The notes under the pieces: generated by a model
What the model was told of the DNA's origin: nothing
The model's database searches: none
Seen by the model: the letters and a program-made list of their open reading frames with translations, nothing else
Part shown: in pieces, positions 17,423-25,267 of the stretch
How the letters are laid out: each line of letters starts with the position of its first letter
Position numbering within the stretch: the first letter of the stretch is position 1
Translations under genes and position numbers: made by a program
Assembly (NCBI GenBank): GCA_900539605.1
Contig: UQCS01000015.1
Location: forward strand, 1-36,044
DNA: 36,044 nt
Direction of reading: 5' to 3'
Source of the DNA: an uncultured Azospirillum sp.
Lineage (GTDB): Bacteria; Pseudomonadota; Alphaproteobacteria; RF32; CAG-239

Positions 17423-17449
17423 ACTTTAAGTATCACGGCCGGTTTGGTC

Positions 17450-18511
17450 TCAATCTATTTCGGCATAAACCAAAATGTCCTCACATTCCGGGGCTTCGCC
17501 TTGCCAAAGCATCCATACCGGACGTACGCCGGAAACTTCTTTGACGAATTTTCCGAACACGTCATAAAGCCTGAAAACATGGTCCTTTTCCACGATGATT
17601 TCGCCGGTGGGCAAATGAGGAACAGACGATGTCACTACCGCATAGGCCATATCTGCTTTTGCAACCATCCTCTTGCCATTGTTAAACAAGACGTCATAAA
17701 ATTCCTCTTCTTCATCATCGGAAGCTACCAACAAAAAGTTACCACAGACTTCGATAAACTTGTCGAGAGAAAACAACGACCGTCCTTTTTCGTTGATCAC
17801 CCGGCTGTTACTTTCCTCCGGAAGCAGAAACCGCCCCGGTTCCAGATACTGGGGAATATAATACCCGCAGGGAGCATCCTTCAGGAACAGTTGCTGACAG
17901 TCACCGCCGGCAAAATCATAGAACTCCCATGTTTTCCCCTTATCAGAAGCGAAAACATGACGTTTTTTTTGCAGATCGGCTCCCCAATAATCGCTGTTAG
18001 GCTTACGGAGAATAAAGCAACCGTCTTTCCAAAACGACAAAGTGTCCGTCTCGGCGTCAAATACTTCATAAGCCGCCGGACCGTCCACCCAACGGATATT
18101 CGTATACCGCCGCGGCAGCAGTTCTTCTCCCCGTTTGGTGTACAAGCCATAGAAGTCGTCCTGTGCAACCACCAGATGAAAGCGTTCGACAACCAACTGG
18201 GCACCATACCGGCCGTCAGGTGTCCTGAACAGATAAAAGTCACCGTCACCGCCATATTCTGCCATCAGCAGTACCTCGTTGTAGGCAGGCACAAGAAGAA
18301 CGCTGTCCCAGGCATTTTTGATACCGAGCAGTTCCCCTTCTCGAAAGATAACCACTTCGGACCACGGAACAACATATTCTCCGTTAATCACCAGCGTCTG
18401 TGACGAGAGGCCGGTTTCGGCAGAGTTGGCGGAATCCAAACTCTTGTTCACACACACGTACACGACGGCAAATACGGCAAGCGCCGCCATAAAGAATCCA
18501 ATTTTTTTCAT
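17450..18511 (-). CDS. Membrane-anchored WG-repeat-like protein
   Basis: I take the Met at 18511 (MKKIGFFMAALAVFAVVYV) as start, which gives 353 residues with an N-terminal signal anchor. A TTG in frame at 18553 would add 14 residues. The rest is a beta-rich exported part with loose repeats of the form x-YGLY-x-GEELLP-x-Y-x-I, as in YGLYTKRGEELLPRRYTNIRW near 130-150. This resembles WG repeats. The C-terminal half is acidic. No enzyme motif is seen. A clean promoter lies about 90 nt upstream (TTGACA, 17 nt, TAATGA) and a strong terminator follows, so it is a single-gene unit. Confidence 0.7.
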   Translation of the reverse strand: MKKIGFFMAALAVFAVVYVCVNKSLDSANSAETGLSSQTLVINGEYVVPWSEVVIFREGELLGIKNAWDSVLLVPAYNEVLLMAEYGGDGDFYLFRTPDGRYGAQLVVERFHLVVAQDDFYGLYTKRGEELLPRRYTNIRWVDGPAAYEVFDAETDTLSFWKDGCFILRKPNSDYWGADLQKKRHVFASDKGKTWEFYDFAGGDCQQLFLKDAPCGYYIPQYLEPGRFLLPEESNSRVINEKGRSLFSLDKFIEVCGNFLLVASDDEEEEFYDVLFNNGKRMVAKADMAYAVVTSSVPHLPTGEIIVEKDHVFRLYDVFGKFVKEVSGVRPVWMLWQGEAPECEDILVYAEID

Positions 18512-18599
18512 ATTAAATTTTGTTTTTATAATGTTTGCGGGAAAATCCGGCAAACCAAAGTTATTAAATAATTACCATATCTCTATTTTATCAATTTCG

Positions 18600-18628
18600 T
18601 CATTATCATTTTTTTGTCCAAATGTCAA
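18600..18628 (-). promoter_or_regulatory. Promoter of the WG-like gene
   Basis: On the minus strand, TTGACA (18623-18628), a 17-nt spacer and TAATGA (18600-18605). It lies just after the mltG terminator. Confidence 0.65.
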
Positions 18629-18672
18629 CTAAAGACTATTATTTCTCCAACGATTAATCGCGAACCGACATC

Positions 18673-18702
18673 AAAAAAAGCACCGTTTAACGGTGCTTTT
18701 TC
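18673..18702 (-). terminator. Terminator of the acpP-fabF-mltG cluster
   Basis: AAAAGCACCG pairs with CGGTGCTTTT around TTTAA, followed by T on the minus strand. It lies 30 bases after the mltG stop. Confidence 0.85.
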
Positions 18703-18728
18703 GCCTCAACAAACCTTTTTTATTAAAT

Positions 18729-19700
18729 TTAACCGCGCGTCCCGCTCAGTGCTTTTTTATACAAACCAACATTGCGGTTATGCTCATCAAGACTTCGGGA
18801 AAAACGATGCCCGCCTTTTCCCGAAGCGACAAAATAAAGATAATCGGCATCACTCGGATTAACAACCGCCCAAATCGCCTCACGCCCCGGGTTGCAAATC
18901 GGCCCCGGCGGCAAACCGTAATATTTGTATGTGTTATACGGACTGTCAATTGCCAGGTCTTTTTTGTACAAAGGGCGTCCGAGTTCTGTCTTTCCTTCGG
19001 TAAGGGCATAAATGACCGTCGGATCGGTCTGCAGTTTCATCCCCCGCCGCAACCGGTTGACAAAAACGGCGGCAACGTCGGCCCGCTCGCTCGTAAGCCC
19101 GGTTTCCTTTTCGACAATCGAAGCCAAAATCAGCAGTTGATACCGGTCCTTGATCATTTCCGGGCGGGATTTTTGCGCCCAGGCGTCTTCTAAAACCCGT
19201 TGCATCGCCGCACGGGCCCGGCGTACAATACTGTCCCGACTGTCTCCGCGCACATAACTGTAGGTTTCCGGCAGCAGTTCCCCTTCCGCAATTTCAACCG
19301 TAACTTCGCCTTCCAAAGCCGGCTCGGCTGCAATCAATCGCAGCATCTGCGCCGTGGTCAGACCTTCAGGCAGAGTGACCTGACGATAATGAACTTCGCC
19401 CCGGCTGATCACATCCAAAACCTCCCGCATTGAAATTCCCGGCAGAAAAACATATTCCCCGGCTTTCAGATGCTTGTCGAGCCCGCTCAAACGCGCGCTC
19501 AGACGAAACAAAAGCGGGTGTGAAATCACCCCCGCTTCCGTCAGTTTTTTTGCGACCTGACGGGAACCCGCGCCTTTGTCAATCATAATCATTGTTTCTT
19601 CACGGCGGTTGTTCGGCAAATTAAACTGATGATAAAAATAAATTGCCATACCCGCCGCAAAAACGATTGCCGTCAACAACAGTCCCTTCAGCCACGCCAT
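18729..19700 (-). CDS. mltG: Endolytic murein transglycosylase
   Basis: Inner-membrane enzyme that cleaves nascent glycan strands and sets their length. One N-terminal transmembrane helix (residues 3-23) is followed by the LysM-like subdomain and the YceG core. The active-site segment LILASIVEKETGLTSERADV, with the catalytic Glu, lies near residue 195. FVNRLRRGMKLQTDPTVIYAL, then PYNTYKYYGLPPGPICNPG follow, typical of the family. The 323 residues are normal. It starts 4 nt after the fabF stop, so it is translationally close-linked, a common fabF-mltG arrangement in alphaproteobacteria. Confidence 0.95.
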   Translation of the reverse strand: MAWLKGLLLTAIVFAAGMAIYFYHQFNLPNNRREETMIMIDKGAGSRQVAKKLTEAGVISHPLLFRLSARLSGLDKHLKAGEYVFLPGISMREVLDVISRGEVHYRQVTLPEGLTTAQMLRLIAAEPALEGEVTVEIAEGELLPETYSYVRGDSRDSIVRRARAAMQRVLEDAWAQKSRPEMIKDRYQLLILASIVEKETGLTSERADVAAVFVNRLRRGMKLQTDPTVIYALTEGKTELGRPLYKKDLAIDSPYNTYKYYGLPPGPICNPGREAIWAVVNPSDADYLYFVASGKGGHRFSRSLDEHNRNVGLYKKALSGTRG

Positions 19701-19704
19701 TTTT

Positions 19705-20976
19705 CTAATCGATTTTCTTAAATACTATTGAAGAGTTGGTTCCGCCAAAACCGAAAGAGTTGGACATCGCCGCCTTGATTTCTTTCTTTTTGGCTTTCAG
19801 CGGCACCAGGTCAAACCCGGCTACTTCATCCGCCGGATCTTCCAAATTGAGTGTCGGCGGACATGTTTGCTGTTCCAGCGCCTTGATGGTCAAAACGGCT
19901 TCAACCGCGCCGGCAGCACCCAGCAAATGGCCGATTGCCGATTTGGTGGAAGACATCGAAACCGTTGCCATATGTTCGCCGAACAAGCGCTGTACCGCCA
20001 ACGCTTCACCGACGTCGCCGGCCGGCGTTGAGGTACCGTGAGCATTGATATAACCGATATCTTTCAGTTCCACCCCGTGTTCAGCCGCATGACCGGCTGC
20101 CATTTTCATCGCCCGGTAAGCACCGTCGCCCGAAGGCGCGGTAATATGATAAGCGTCGCCGCTCATTCCGTAACCGACCACTTCGGCATAAATTTTAGCA
20201 CCGCGGGCTTTGGCATGCTCATATTCTTCCAGCACCAGCGCACCGGCGCCCTCACCCATCACAAAACCGCTGCGACCTTTGTCCCACGGACGCGAAGCTT
20301 TTTCCGGACAATCGTTAAAGTCGGCCGTAACGGCTTTCATCCGCGAGAAACCAGCCAGACCGAGAATATTGACGGCAGATTCGGCACCACCGGCCAACAT
20401 CAGATCGGCATCGCCGCGGGCAATCATCGCCGCCGCATCACCGATCGCATGGGTACCGGTCGAGCAAGCAGTCACACAGGCATGGTTCGGACCTTTCAGA
20501 CCGAAACGAATTGATAAGTTGCCCGAAATCATATTGATCAGACAAGAAGGAATGAAGAACGGCGATACCCGGTGAGTGCTTTTGTTTTCACTGATAATGA
20601 CAGAATTATCATAAATCGTCTGCAAACCGCCGATTCCCGATCCCATCATAATTCCGGCGCGAAATTGTTCTTCTTCGTTTGCCGCTTTCCAACCGCTGTC
20701 TTCCATCGCATCGATTCCGGCAGCCATACCGAACAAAATGAACTTGTCTACCCGGCGTTGTTCTTTGGGTTCCATCACCGTATCGGGATCAAACTGGTGA
20801 GCTTCTTTCCCGACCGGCACCTTTCCGGCAATTTTTACCGGAACGTCATAAAGTTCCACATCGTCGTCAATTCTTCGGATTGCCGATTTTCCGGCAATAA
20901 TATTTTCCCAGTTAAAATCGACACCCCTGCCAAACGGAGAAAGCATCCCCATACCGGTTACCACTACTCTTCTCAT
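19705..20976 (-). CDS. fabF: 3-oxoacyl-[acyl-carrier-protein] synthase II
   Basis: Condensing enzyme of fatty-acid elongation. At 423 residues it shows the Cys-His-His triad: Cys in HACVTACSTGTHA near residue 168, His in NAHGTSTPAGD near 310, and His in KSAIGHLLGAAGA near 347. The end is SNSFGFGGTNSSIVFKK, as usual. It lies between acpP (100 nt upstream) and mltG (4 nt downstream). A hairpin with a T-run between acpP and fabF would let acpP be made in excess over fabF. Confidence 0.97.
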   Translation of the reverse strand: MRRVVVTGMGMLSPFGRGVDFNWENIIAGKSAIRRIDDDVELYDVPVKIAGKVPVGKEAHQFDPDTVMEPKEQRRVDKFILFGMAAGIDAMEDSGWKAANEEEQFRAGIMMGSGIGGLQTIYDNSVIISENKSTHRVSPFFIPSCLINMISGNLSIRFGLKGPNHACVTACSTGTHAIGDAAAMIARGDADLMLAGGAESAVNILGLAGFSRMKAVTADFNDCPEKASRPWDKGRSGFVMGEGAGALVLEEYEHAKARGAKIYAEVVGYGMSGDAYHITAPSGDGAYRAMKMAAGHAAEHGVELKDIGYINAHGTSTPAGDVGEALAVQRLFGEHMATVSMSSTKSAIGHLLGAAGAVEAVLTIKALEQQTCPPTLNLEDPADEVAGFDLVPLKAKKKEIKAAMSNSFGFGGTNSSIVFKKID

Positions 20977-21024
20977 CAGATTTCCTTAATAAATTAACAT
21001 TTAGTTGTTGAGTATTTTTTATAT

Positions 21025-21054
21025 GAAAAAACTCGCTTTATGTCAAGCGAGTTT
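21025..21054 (-). terminator. Terminator or attenuator between acpP and fabF
   Basis: AAACTCGCTT pairs with AAGCGAGTTT around a 6-nt loop, with six T on the minus strand. It lies 22 nt after the acpP stop and 50 nt before the fabF start. It may be partial, which would explain high acpP and lower fabF expression. Confidence 0.75.
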
Positions 21055-21076
21055 AGTCATCTACAACTTAAAAGAC

Positions 21077-21310
21077 TTAAGCGTTTTTATTCAGATAATC
21101 AATAGCATCCTTAACGGTCAGGATTTTTTCGGCAGCTTCATCCGGAATTTCACAACCGAATTCTTCTTCGAAAGCCATAACCAGTTCAACCGTGTCCAGG
21201 CTGTCTGCGCCCAGATCGTCGATGAAACTAGCAGTATCAGTTACTTTTGATTCTTCCACGCCAAGGTGTTCTGCAACAATCTTCTTAACGCGATTAGCTG
21301 TATCAGTCAT
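21077..21310 (-). CDS. acpP: Acyl carrier protein
   Basis: A 77-residue acidic carrier of growing acyl chains. The phosphopantetheine-bearing Ser lies in DDLGADSLDTVELVMAFEEE near residue 37. FGCEIPDEAAEKILTVKDAI completes the four-helix family pattern. The 5' leader carries a short hairpin (GTGCT with AGCAC) and TATAAA near 21396. fabD and fabG, often next to acpP, are not here. Confidence 0.97.
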   Translation of the reverse strand: MTDTANRVKKIVAEHLGVEESKVTDTASFIDDLGADSLDTVELVMAFEEEFGCEIPDEAAEKILTVKDAIDYLNKNA

Positions 21311-21582
21311 TTGATAAACCTCAAAAAATATTAAAACAACAAAGTTATTGGGTACAACATTTTAATCACCCGTGCTGCCTTGTTAGCACAATTTTATACC
21401 AATTGACAAGCATTATTTCACATTTTCTTCGCAAAATTATGAGTTTGTGGCTTAAAACACCTGATTTTTATAGGGTTGCCGCCCAAATTAAAAGTGCATA
21501 AAACCGTTATAGCCTTGACAACTGCACACGGCATATTTAACTATTTATCAGGTAAAAATTTCTGAGAAGGGAAAACACGCCC

Positions 21583-21813
21583 ATGCAAAAACTGTTTTTC
21601 ACCGTTTTGCTGGTTGTCGCCGTTCTGGTCACAATCCGCCTCTACCGGCAAAAAGAAGCCGAAACCGCCGCCAAGACCGCTGTTGAAGAAATTTTGTCCG
21701 TCAAAGAAGAGGTTGCTGCCCCTGCCGCCGACACGGCGGAACCGTCGGCCGAGTTTGAAGAAGAACACCCGGAAATTACTTCCGGCGACGAAGAAACGCT
21801 GATCGAAGAATAA
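21583..21813 (+). CDS. Small membrane-anchored acidic protein
   Basis: A 76-residue protein with one N-terminal helix (LFFTVLLVVAVLVTIRLY, residues 4-21). A short Ala/Glu helical stretch and a Glu-rich tail ending ETLIEE follow. There are no Cys and no known domain. GAGAAGGGAAAACACGCCC precedes the ATG. TTGACA at 21515-21520 is a candidate -35 element with a weak -10. It lies between the divergent acpP and the downstream ldh. Confidence 0.65.
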   Translation: MQKLFFTVLLVVAVLVTIRLYRQKEAETAAKTAVEEILSVKEEVAAPAADTAEPSAEFEEEHPEITSGDEETLIEE

Positions 21814-21942
21814 GCCGTATCCCCGCTATTTTTCTTCCGTTGAAGCACGGAAGATTTTTTGCGGTGTCCGCTTGCTTTTGCCGCGGCGGCTGCTTACATA
21901 TTAGTAAAAGTTATACTAAATAATAATACTGAGGAGAAAACA

Positions 21943-22890
21943 ATGCTTAAAATAGGAATTATCGGTGCCGGCGGCGTCGGCAGCACGGCAGCATTTGCGC
22001 TGCTGATGCGAGGTGTTGCCCGCAAAGTGGTTCTGATTGACCAAAACACCAAAAGAGCCGAGGCCGAGGCCGAAGACATCGCCCATGCCACCCCGTTTGC
22101 CTATGCCAACAAAATTCAGGCCGGAACTTACGAAGACCTTGGCAACGCCGACGTTGTCATCATTACCGCCGGTGCCAACCAAAAACCCGGCGAAACCCGC
22201 AACGACCTGCTGGCAACCAATGTCAGAATTTTTGAAAACATTATCCCACAACTGGCCGAACACGCGCCCAACGCCATTATTATCATTGCTTCCAACCCGA
22301 TGGACGTCATGACCTCGGTTGCTCTCAAACTATCCGGCTTTCCCGAAAACCGGATTTTCGGCAGCGGCACCGTGCTCGACACCGCTCGTTTTCGCACCCT
22401 GCTCGGCTATCATCTCGGCGTGTCGCCGAAATCGCTTCATGCCAACGTGTTGGGTGAACACGGCGACAGCGAAGTTTTAATCTGGTCCAACGCTGTGGCC
22501 GGTACGGTTCAGATTGAACAACTTTCTCACGAAATAGACAAACCGTTAACCAAAGAAATTAAAAACGACATTGACAACAATGTCCGCAATGCTGCATACA
22601 AAATTATCGACGGCAAAGGTTCCACCACTTTCGGCATTGCCGGCGCCTTGTGCCGCATTTGTCAGGCGATTGACAGCAACGAATACGCCGTACTGAATGT
22701 ATCGGCCTTTCATCATGAAATCGAAGGCATTAAAGATATTTGCATGGCGATGCCCTGCGTTGTCGGGCGCCGCGGCATTCATAATAAACTCTATCCCGCT
22801 TTCAGCGAAGAAGAACATGCCAAACTGAAACAAAGTGCCGAAATTATTAAAGGCTTTACCGAAACAGCATTGAACTATATTAAAAAATAA
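21943..22890 (+). CDS. ldh: L-lactate dehydrogenase
   Basis: Reduces pyruvate to L-lactate with NADH. I chose the Met at 21943 (MLKIGIIGAGGVGSTAAFAL) because GAGGAGAAAAC precedes it and the Rossmann motif follows at once; this gives 315 residues. GANQKPGETRNDL near residue 80 has Gln at the substrate-choice position, which marks lactate rather than malate dehydrogenase (Arg). The catalytic His lies in LGEHGDSEV near 175. The C-terminal region is MPCVVGRRGI, as usual. It is followed by a strong terminator and points to fermentative growth. Confidence 0.93.
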   Translation: MLKIGIIGAGGVGSTAAFALLMRGVARKVVLIDQNTKRAEAEAEDIAHATPFAYANKIQAGTYEDLGNADVVIITAGANQKPGETRNDLLATNVRIFENIIPQLAEHAPNAIIIIASNPMDVMTSVALKLSGFPENRIFGSGTVLDTARFRTLLGYHLGVSPKSLHANVLGEHGDSEVLIWSNAVAGTVQIEQLSHEIDKPLTKEIKNDIDNNVRNAAYKIIDGKGSTTFGIAGALCRICQAIDSNEYAVLNVSAFHHEIEGIKDICMAMPCVVGRRGIHNKLYPAFSEEEHAKLKQSAEIIKGFTETALNYIKK

Positions 22891-22910
22891 TAGTTCTCCT
22901 TTCTAAAACA

Positions 22911-22937
22911 AAAACCCCGGAACATTCCGGGGTTTTT
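22911..22937. terminator. Bidirectional terminator after ldh
   Basis: A 12-bp stem (AAAACCCCGGAA with TTCCGGGGTTTT) with loop CAT. It also ends the minus-strand HTH pseudogene. Confidence 0.9.
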
Positions 22938-23194
22938 ATGCTTTCTGATAAAACTCTTTATTATTGTTTTCAACTTCCTTAAAAATTTCCGCCAACGAAA
23001 CACCGATTGTATCAGCTATCATAATCGGGGTAATCAACTGCGGATTTTGCTTAAAATCTTTAATATACGACAAAGCGCTTTCGCTTAAGCCCGTTTCCTT
23101 GGCTATTTTATAATTGCTGACACCAACGGACTTGCCTTTCAATTAAGGCAGAAATAACCTGATCACTGATTATTTTGGCGTCTCGTTTATTCAT
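22936..23194 (-). pseudogene. Xre-type HTH regulator, frameshifted
   Basis: From the Met at 23194 the frame reads MNKRDAKIISDQVISALIER, matching its intact paralogue at 23616-23855. It then stops early. The remainder, KSVGVSNYKIAKETGLSESA and SYIKDFKQNPQLITPIM, continues in another frame to 22936. Aligning the two copies at codon level implies loss of two bases (probably AA) near 23130. A start inside the second frame would give at most a 68-residue product without the first part of the domain. The helix-turn-helix core itself is undamaged. Confidence 0.75.
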
Positions 23195-23210
23195 GATAAT
23201 TGAAGTAATA

Positions 23211-23582
23211 TCATTCTTCCGCAATATCGGCAAGTATTTTATACGCAAGCTTCAATTGTTGAGGAGAAAGTTTCTTCAGCTCATTAACGGCAGAATAAAA
23301 AAGAGGATCTTTACCCAGCAGCTCATTCTGCACCACCTCAGATTGAGGATAAGGATAATTTTGAGAAAGTACCTGCGGCAAATCGAACTCTGCCGCAACC
23401 GACAATTTTATCATCATTGAAAATGTCGGATTTTGTTCGAAATTTTCAATTTTTGATATAGAACTTTTACTTACATCTGCCAACAAAGATAAACGATATG
23501 GCGTAATGTTATTCAAACGACAATGGTCTTTAAAAGCAATGATGACGTTGTTGACAACGCTATTTGTTTCCCGTGTTTTCAT
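23211..23582 (-). CDS. Xre-family HTH transcriptional regulator
   Basis: A 123-residue DNA-binding protein. The HTH is in PYRLSLLADVSKSSISKIEN near residues 28-47, followed by EQNPTFSMMIKLSVAAEFDL. A C-terminal part (LKKLSPQQLKLAYKILADIAEE) forms a helix also found in the paralogues at 35.2 and 35.7 kb. The local DNA is clearly AT-richer than the neighbouring core genes. It lies between two other HTH genes on the same strand. Targets are unknown. Confidence 0.85.
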   Translation of the reverse strand: MKTRETNSVVNNVIIAFKDHCRLNNITPYRLSLLADVSKSSISKIENFEQNPTFSMMIKLSVAAEFDLPQVLSQNYPYPQSEVVQNELLGKDPLFYSAVNELKKLSPQQLKLAYKILADIAEE

Positions 23583-23615
23583 ATTTTAGCTATATCCGAC
23601 ATTTTTACAAAAGCC

Positions 23616-23855
23616 TTATTTTTCTTTTTCAACTTCCTTAAAAATTTCCGCCAACGAAACACCGATCGAATCAGCCATCATAATCAAGGTGATCAACTGC
23701 GGATTTTGCTTCAGATCTTTAATATATGACAATGTACTCTCACTCAAACCGGTCTCTTTGGCAATTTGATAATTGCTCACTTTGGCAGCTTTCTGTTTTT
23801 CAATTAAAACAGAAATGATTCTGTCACTGATTATTTTGGCGTCTCGTTTATTCAT
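23616..23855 (-). CDS. Xre-family HTH regulator (short form)
   Basis: From the Met at 23855 it is 79 residues, beginning MNKRDAKIISDRIISVLIEK. The HTH spans NYQIAKETGLSESTLSYIKD, followed by QNPQLITLIMMADSIGVSLA and a Glu/Lys tail. The frame extends to an ATG at 23873, but the paralogue at 23194 starts at MNKR, so I prefer 23855. The -35 and -10 of the divergent RNA promoter (23875-23903) lie just outside this start, so the protein could control it (inference). Confidence 0.8.
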   Translation of the reverse strand: MNKRDAKIISDRIISVLIEKQKAAKVSNYQIAKETGLSESTLSYIKDLKQNPQLITLIMMADSIGVSLAEIFKEVEKEK

Positions 23856-23874
23856 AAATGAACAATAAAACATA

Positions 23875-23903
23875 TTGACATATCATTCATACTTCTATAT
23901 TAT
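23875..23903 (+). promoter_or_regulatory. Strong sigma70-type promoter of the structured-RNA locus
   Basis: TTGACA (23875-23880), 17-nt spacer, TATTAT (23898-23903). It points away from the HTH gene cluster into the run of hairpins. Confidence 0.7.
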
Positions 23904-23909
23904 GAAGCA

Positions 23910-24175
23910 TTGAAATAAGCCATATTATTTTGAAGCAATACCTGCAAACAGGTATCGGAGGGCTGAAGATAGCCCGGATGAAGTGATGTTCATCTGATTT
24001 TTGCTCAAGCAGCATTAGGATATAAATGCTGTAACTCGGTTATTGACACAACATAAAATAACTGAGATTATATCCCCGGTCACTGACTATCGGCCGGGGA
24101 GCCCTCTGGGCTTGCCCAAAGGATGCCATTTCTTGAGTAGTGGTAACATCACCTCCCCGGCCACCTTTTTTCGCC
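23910..24175 (+). ncRNA. Candidate structured RNA with tandem hairpins
   Basis: The predicted transcript folds into successive local stems: 23938-23955 (7 bp), 23960-23975 (5 bp), 23977-23994 (6 bp), 24010-24031 (7 bp, loop AGGATATA) and 24035-24066 (9 bp). A 10-bp GC stem, GGCCGGGGAG at 24092-24101 with CTCCCCGGCC at 24153-24162, encloses smaller stems including AGCCC/GGGCT. CCCCGG at 24074-24079 can compete for the left arm of the large stem. Six T follow at 24166-24171. I do not recognise an RNA family. It may be an independent RNA or the leader of the ORF at 24212. Confidence 0.55.
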
Positions 24176-24211
24176 CTCAATTCTCAATCTTTATTTTTCA
24201 AGAGGGTCGAA

Positions 24212-24427
24212 ATGAGCGGAAAGACATTAAATAAAATTCTTAAACAACAAACAAGTGAGCAGGAACTGCCGTCAACAGACGTGCCGGAACCGGACACTGA
24301 CAACATCGGCGAACCGATCGCAAGGTTTCGGGAACTGGAGATCTTTTTAGCGGCCCAAAGCAAAGAAACGCAGCTGGCCATTCATAAGGTTATTGCTTTT
24401 ATCCTGCACCGAACCCCTTTGCAATAG
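24212..24427 (+). CDS. 71-residue hypothetical protein
   Basis: Starts at the ATG at 24212 behind AAGAGGGTCGAA and reads MSGKTLNKILKQQTSEQELP. An acidic, Pro-rich linker and a C-terminal amphipathic stretch (ELEIFLAAQSKETQLAIHKV) follow. The last helix loosely resembles the C-terminal helix of the nearby HTH proteins. No family is recognised. It lies between two hairpin-rich segments and shares their promoter if transcription passes the T-run at 24166. Confidence 0.5.
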   Translation: MSGKTLNKILKQQTSEQELPSTDVPEPDTDNIGEPIARFRELEIFLAAQSKETQLAIHKVIAFILHRTPLQ

Positions 24428-24565
24428 GCAAATAGATATCCCCCAGTAAACTGTGGGTTCCATTAAGGATTTAAGCCTAACGGTTTGAACACGCTCAAAG
24501 GCGTGGAGCGGTGTCTACCGACACCTTAGCATTCAGCCCCCATTAAAATGGGGATAGTCTGTAAA
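24428..24565 (+). other. Second hairpin-rich segment after the 71-codon ORF
   Basis: Non-coding. It contains CACGC/GCGTG at 24490-24505, GGTGT/ACACC at 24510-24525 and CCCCAT/ATGGGG at 24538-24553. Weaker stems lie at 24440-24457 and about 24463-24480. Stem lengths of 5-7 bp and loops of 4 or 6 nt match those upstream of the ORF. It could belong to the same transcript. Confidence 0.45.
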
Positions 24566-24579
24566 GCATTAATACCAAA

Positions 24580-24603
24580 ATACCCCCGGCAAGCCGGGGG
24601 TAT
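24580..24603 (-). terminator. Terminator of the 163-residue gene
   Basis: A 10-bp stem (ATACCCCCGG with CCGGGGGTAT) with loop CAAG on the plus strand. On the minus strand TTTT follows. It could also stop plus-strand transcription. Confidence 0.75.
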
Positions 24604-24644
24604 TGAAAACAACGGAAGCAGACAATTGTCTCTCCCTTCGGATT

Positions 24645-25136
24645 TTAAGCTTCTGCCACCACAGACATACCATACAGCCGGTCATAGAAGACAACCAGCG
24701 GTTTATCGGCATGGTCGCGGAAGAAAGCCAATGCTTTGTCGCACAGACGTCGTTTTTTGATGTACTTCATCGCGGTTTGCAATTTCTTTTGCCGCACCAT
24801 TTCCATTTGCGCGGTCTCGGACAGCGAATGGAACTTGGCATAAATTGACAAAGCCTGAGGATAGTGGATCAAAATCGATTCGTTGGCAGCATGACAACGA
24901 CGGAGACGGAAATAGATACATAAGAGATCCTTGCGGTTTCCTTCAATCAGTTTTCTCTCGGCGTCAACATCCAGCTGAAATCTTTTTACATAATACTCAA
25001 ATTTGGTGGTATCACGTAAAGACAGCAGTTGGAACTGAGCTTTTACCTTGAGCTTTCCTTCTCCTATCTGTTGTTTGAACTCTTGCAGACTATGATACTT
25101 GGTAAGCACAATCTGCCCGTCAAGCGTTTTTCCCAT
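24645..25136 (-). CDS. Hypothetical protein, 163 residues
   Basis: Not recognised. It is Lys/Arg-rich and mostly helical in appearance, with CIYFRLRRCHAANESILIHY near residue 73 and ETAQMEMVRQKKLQTAMKYI near 106. There is no signal peptide or membrane span, so it is probably cytoplasmic. Two Cys in the middle are not in a metal motif. A consensus promoter lies upstream (25164-25193) and a strong terminator follows, so it is a well-defined single-gene unit. No good Shine-Dalgarno precedes the ATG at 25136. Confidence 0.65.
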   Translation of the reverse strand: MGKTLDGQIVLTKYHSLQEFKQQIGEGKLKVKAQFQLLSLRDTTKFEYYVKRFQLDVDAERKLIEGNRKDLLCIYFRLRRCHAANESILIHYPQALSIYAKFHSLSETAQMEMVRQKKLQTAMKYIKKRRLCDKALAFFRDHADKPLVVFYDRLYGMSVVAEA

Positions 25137-25163
25137 AATTAAAAAATAATTGGTTATGTTTTA

Positions 25164-25193
25164 ATTATAATTTGTCTTTTGTCCATTAGTCAA
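25164..25193 (-). promoter_or_regulatory. Promoter of the 163-residue gene
   Basis: On the minus strand, TTGACT (25188-25193), an 18-nt spacer and TATAAT (25164-25169). It stands back to back with the promoter at 25207-25235. Confidence 0.75.
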
Positions 25194-25206
25194 GTTTTTT
25201 TACATA

Positions 25207-25235
25207 TTGCAAAGATTTTATTTATGAGCTATAAT
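25207..25235 (+). promoter_or_regulatory. Promoter of the small Cys-rich secreted protein
   Basis: TTGCAA (25207-25212), 17-nt spacer, TATAAT (25230-25235), divergent from the neighbouring promoter. The ATG follows 32 nt later, with GAAGGAGAAAA before it. Confidence 0.75.
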
Positions 25236-25267
25236 AAAAGCATTAGAATTGAAGGAGAAAATTTAAA

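Noticed and set aside
21859..21942. N-terminal extension of lactate dehydrogenase
   Set aside because: The Rossmann motif starts right after the Met at 21943, which has a strong GAGGAG; the upstream stretch is untranslated leader.
23910..24175. Retron msr-msd, 6S RNA, 4.5S RNA, RNase P or HDV-like ribozyme
   Set aside because: No reverse transcriptase nearby; the tandem short stems and sequence do not match these families' conserved cores as I know them.
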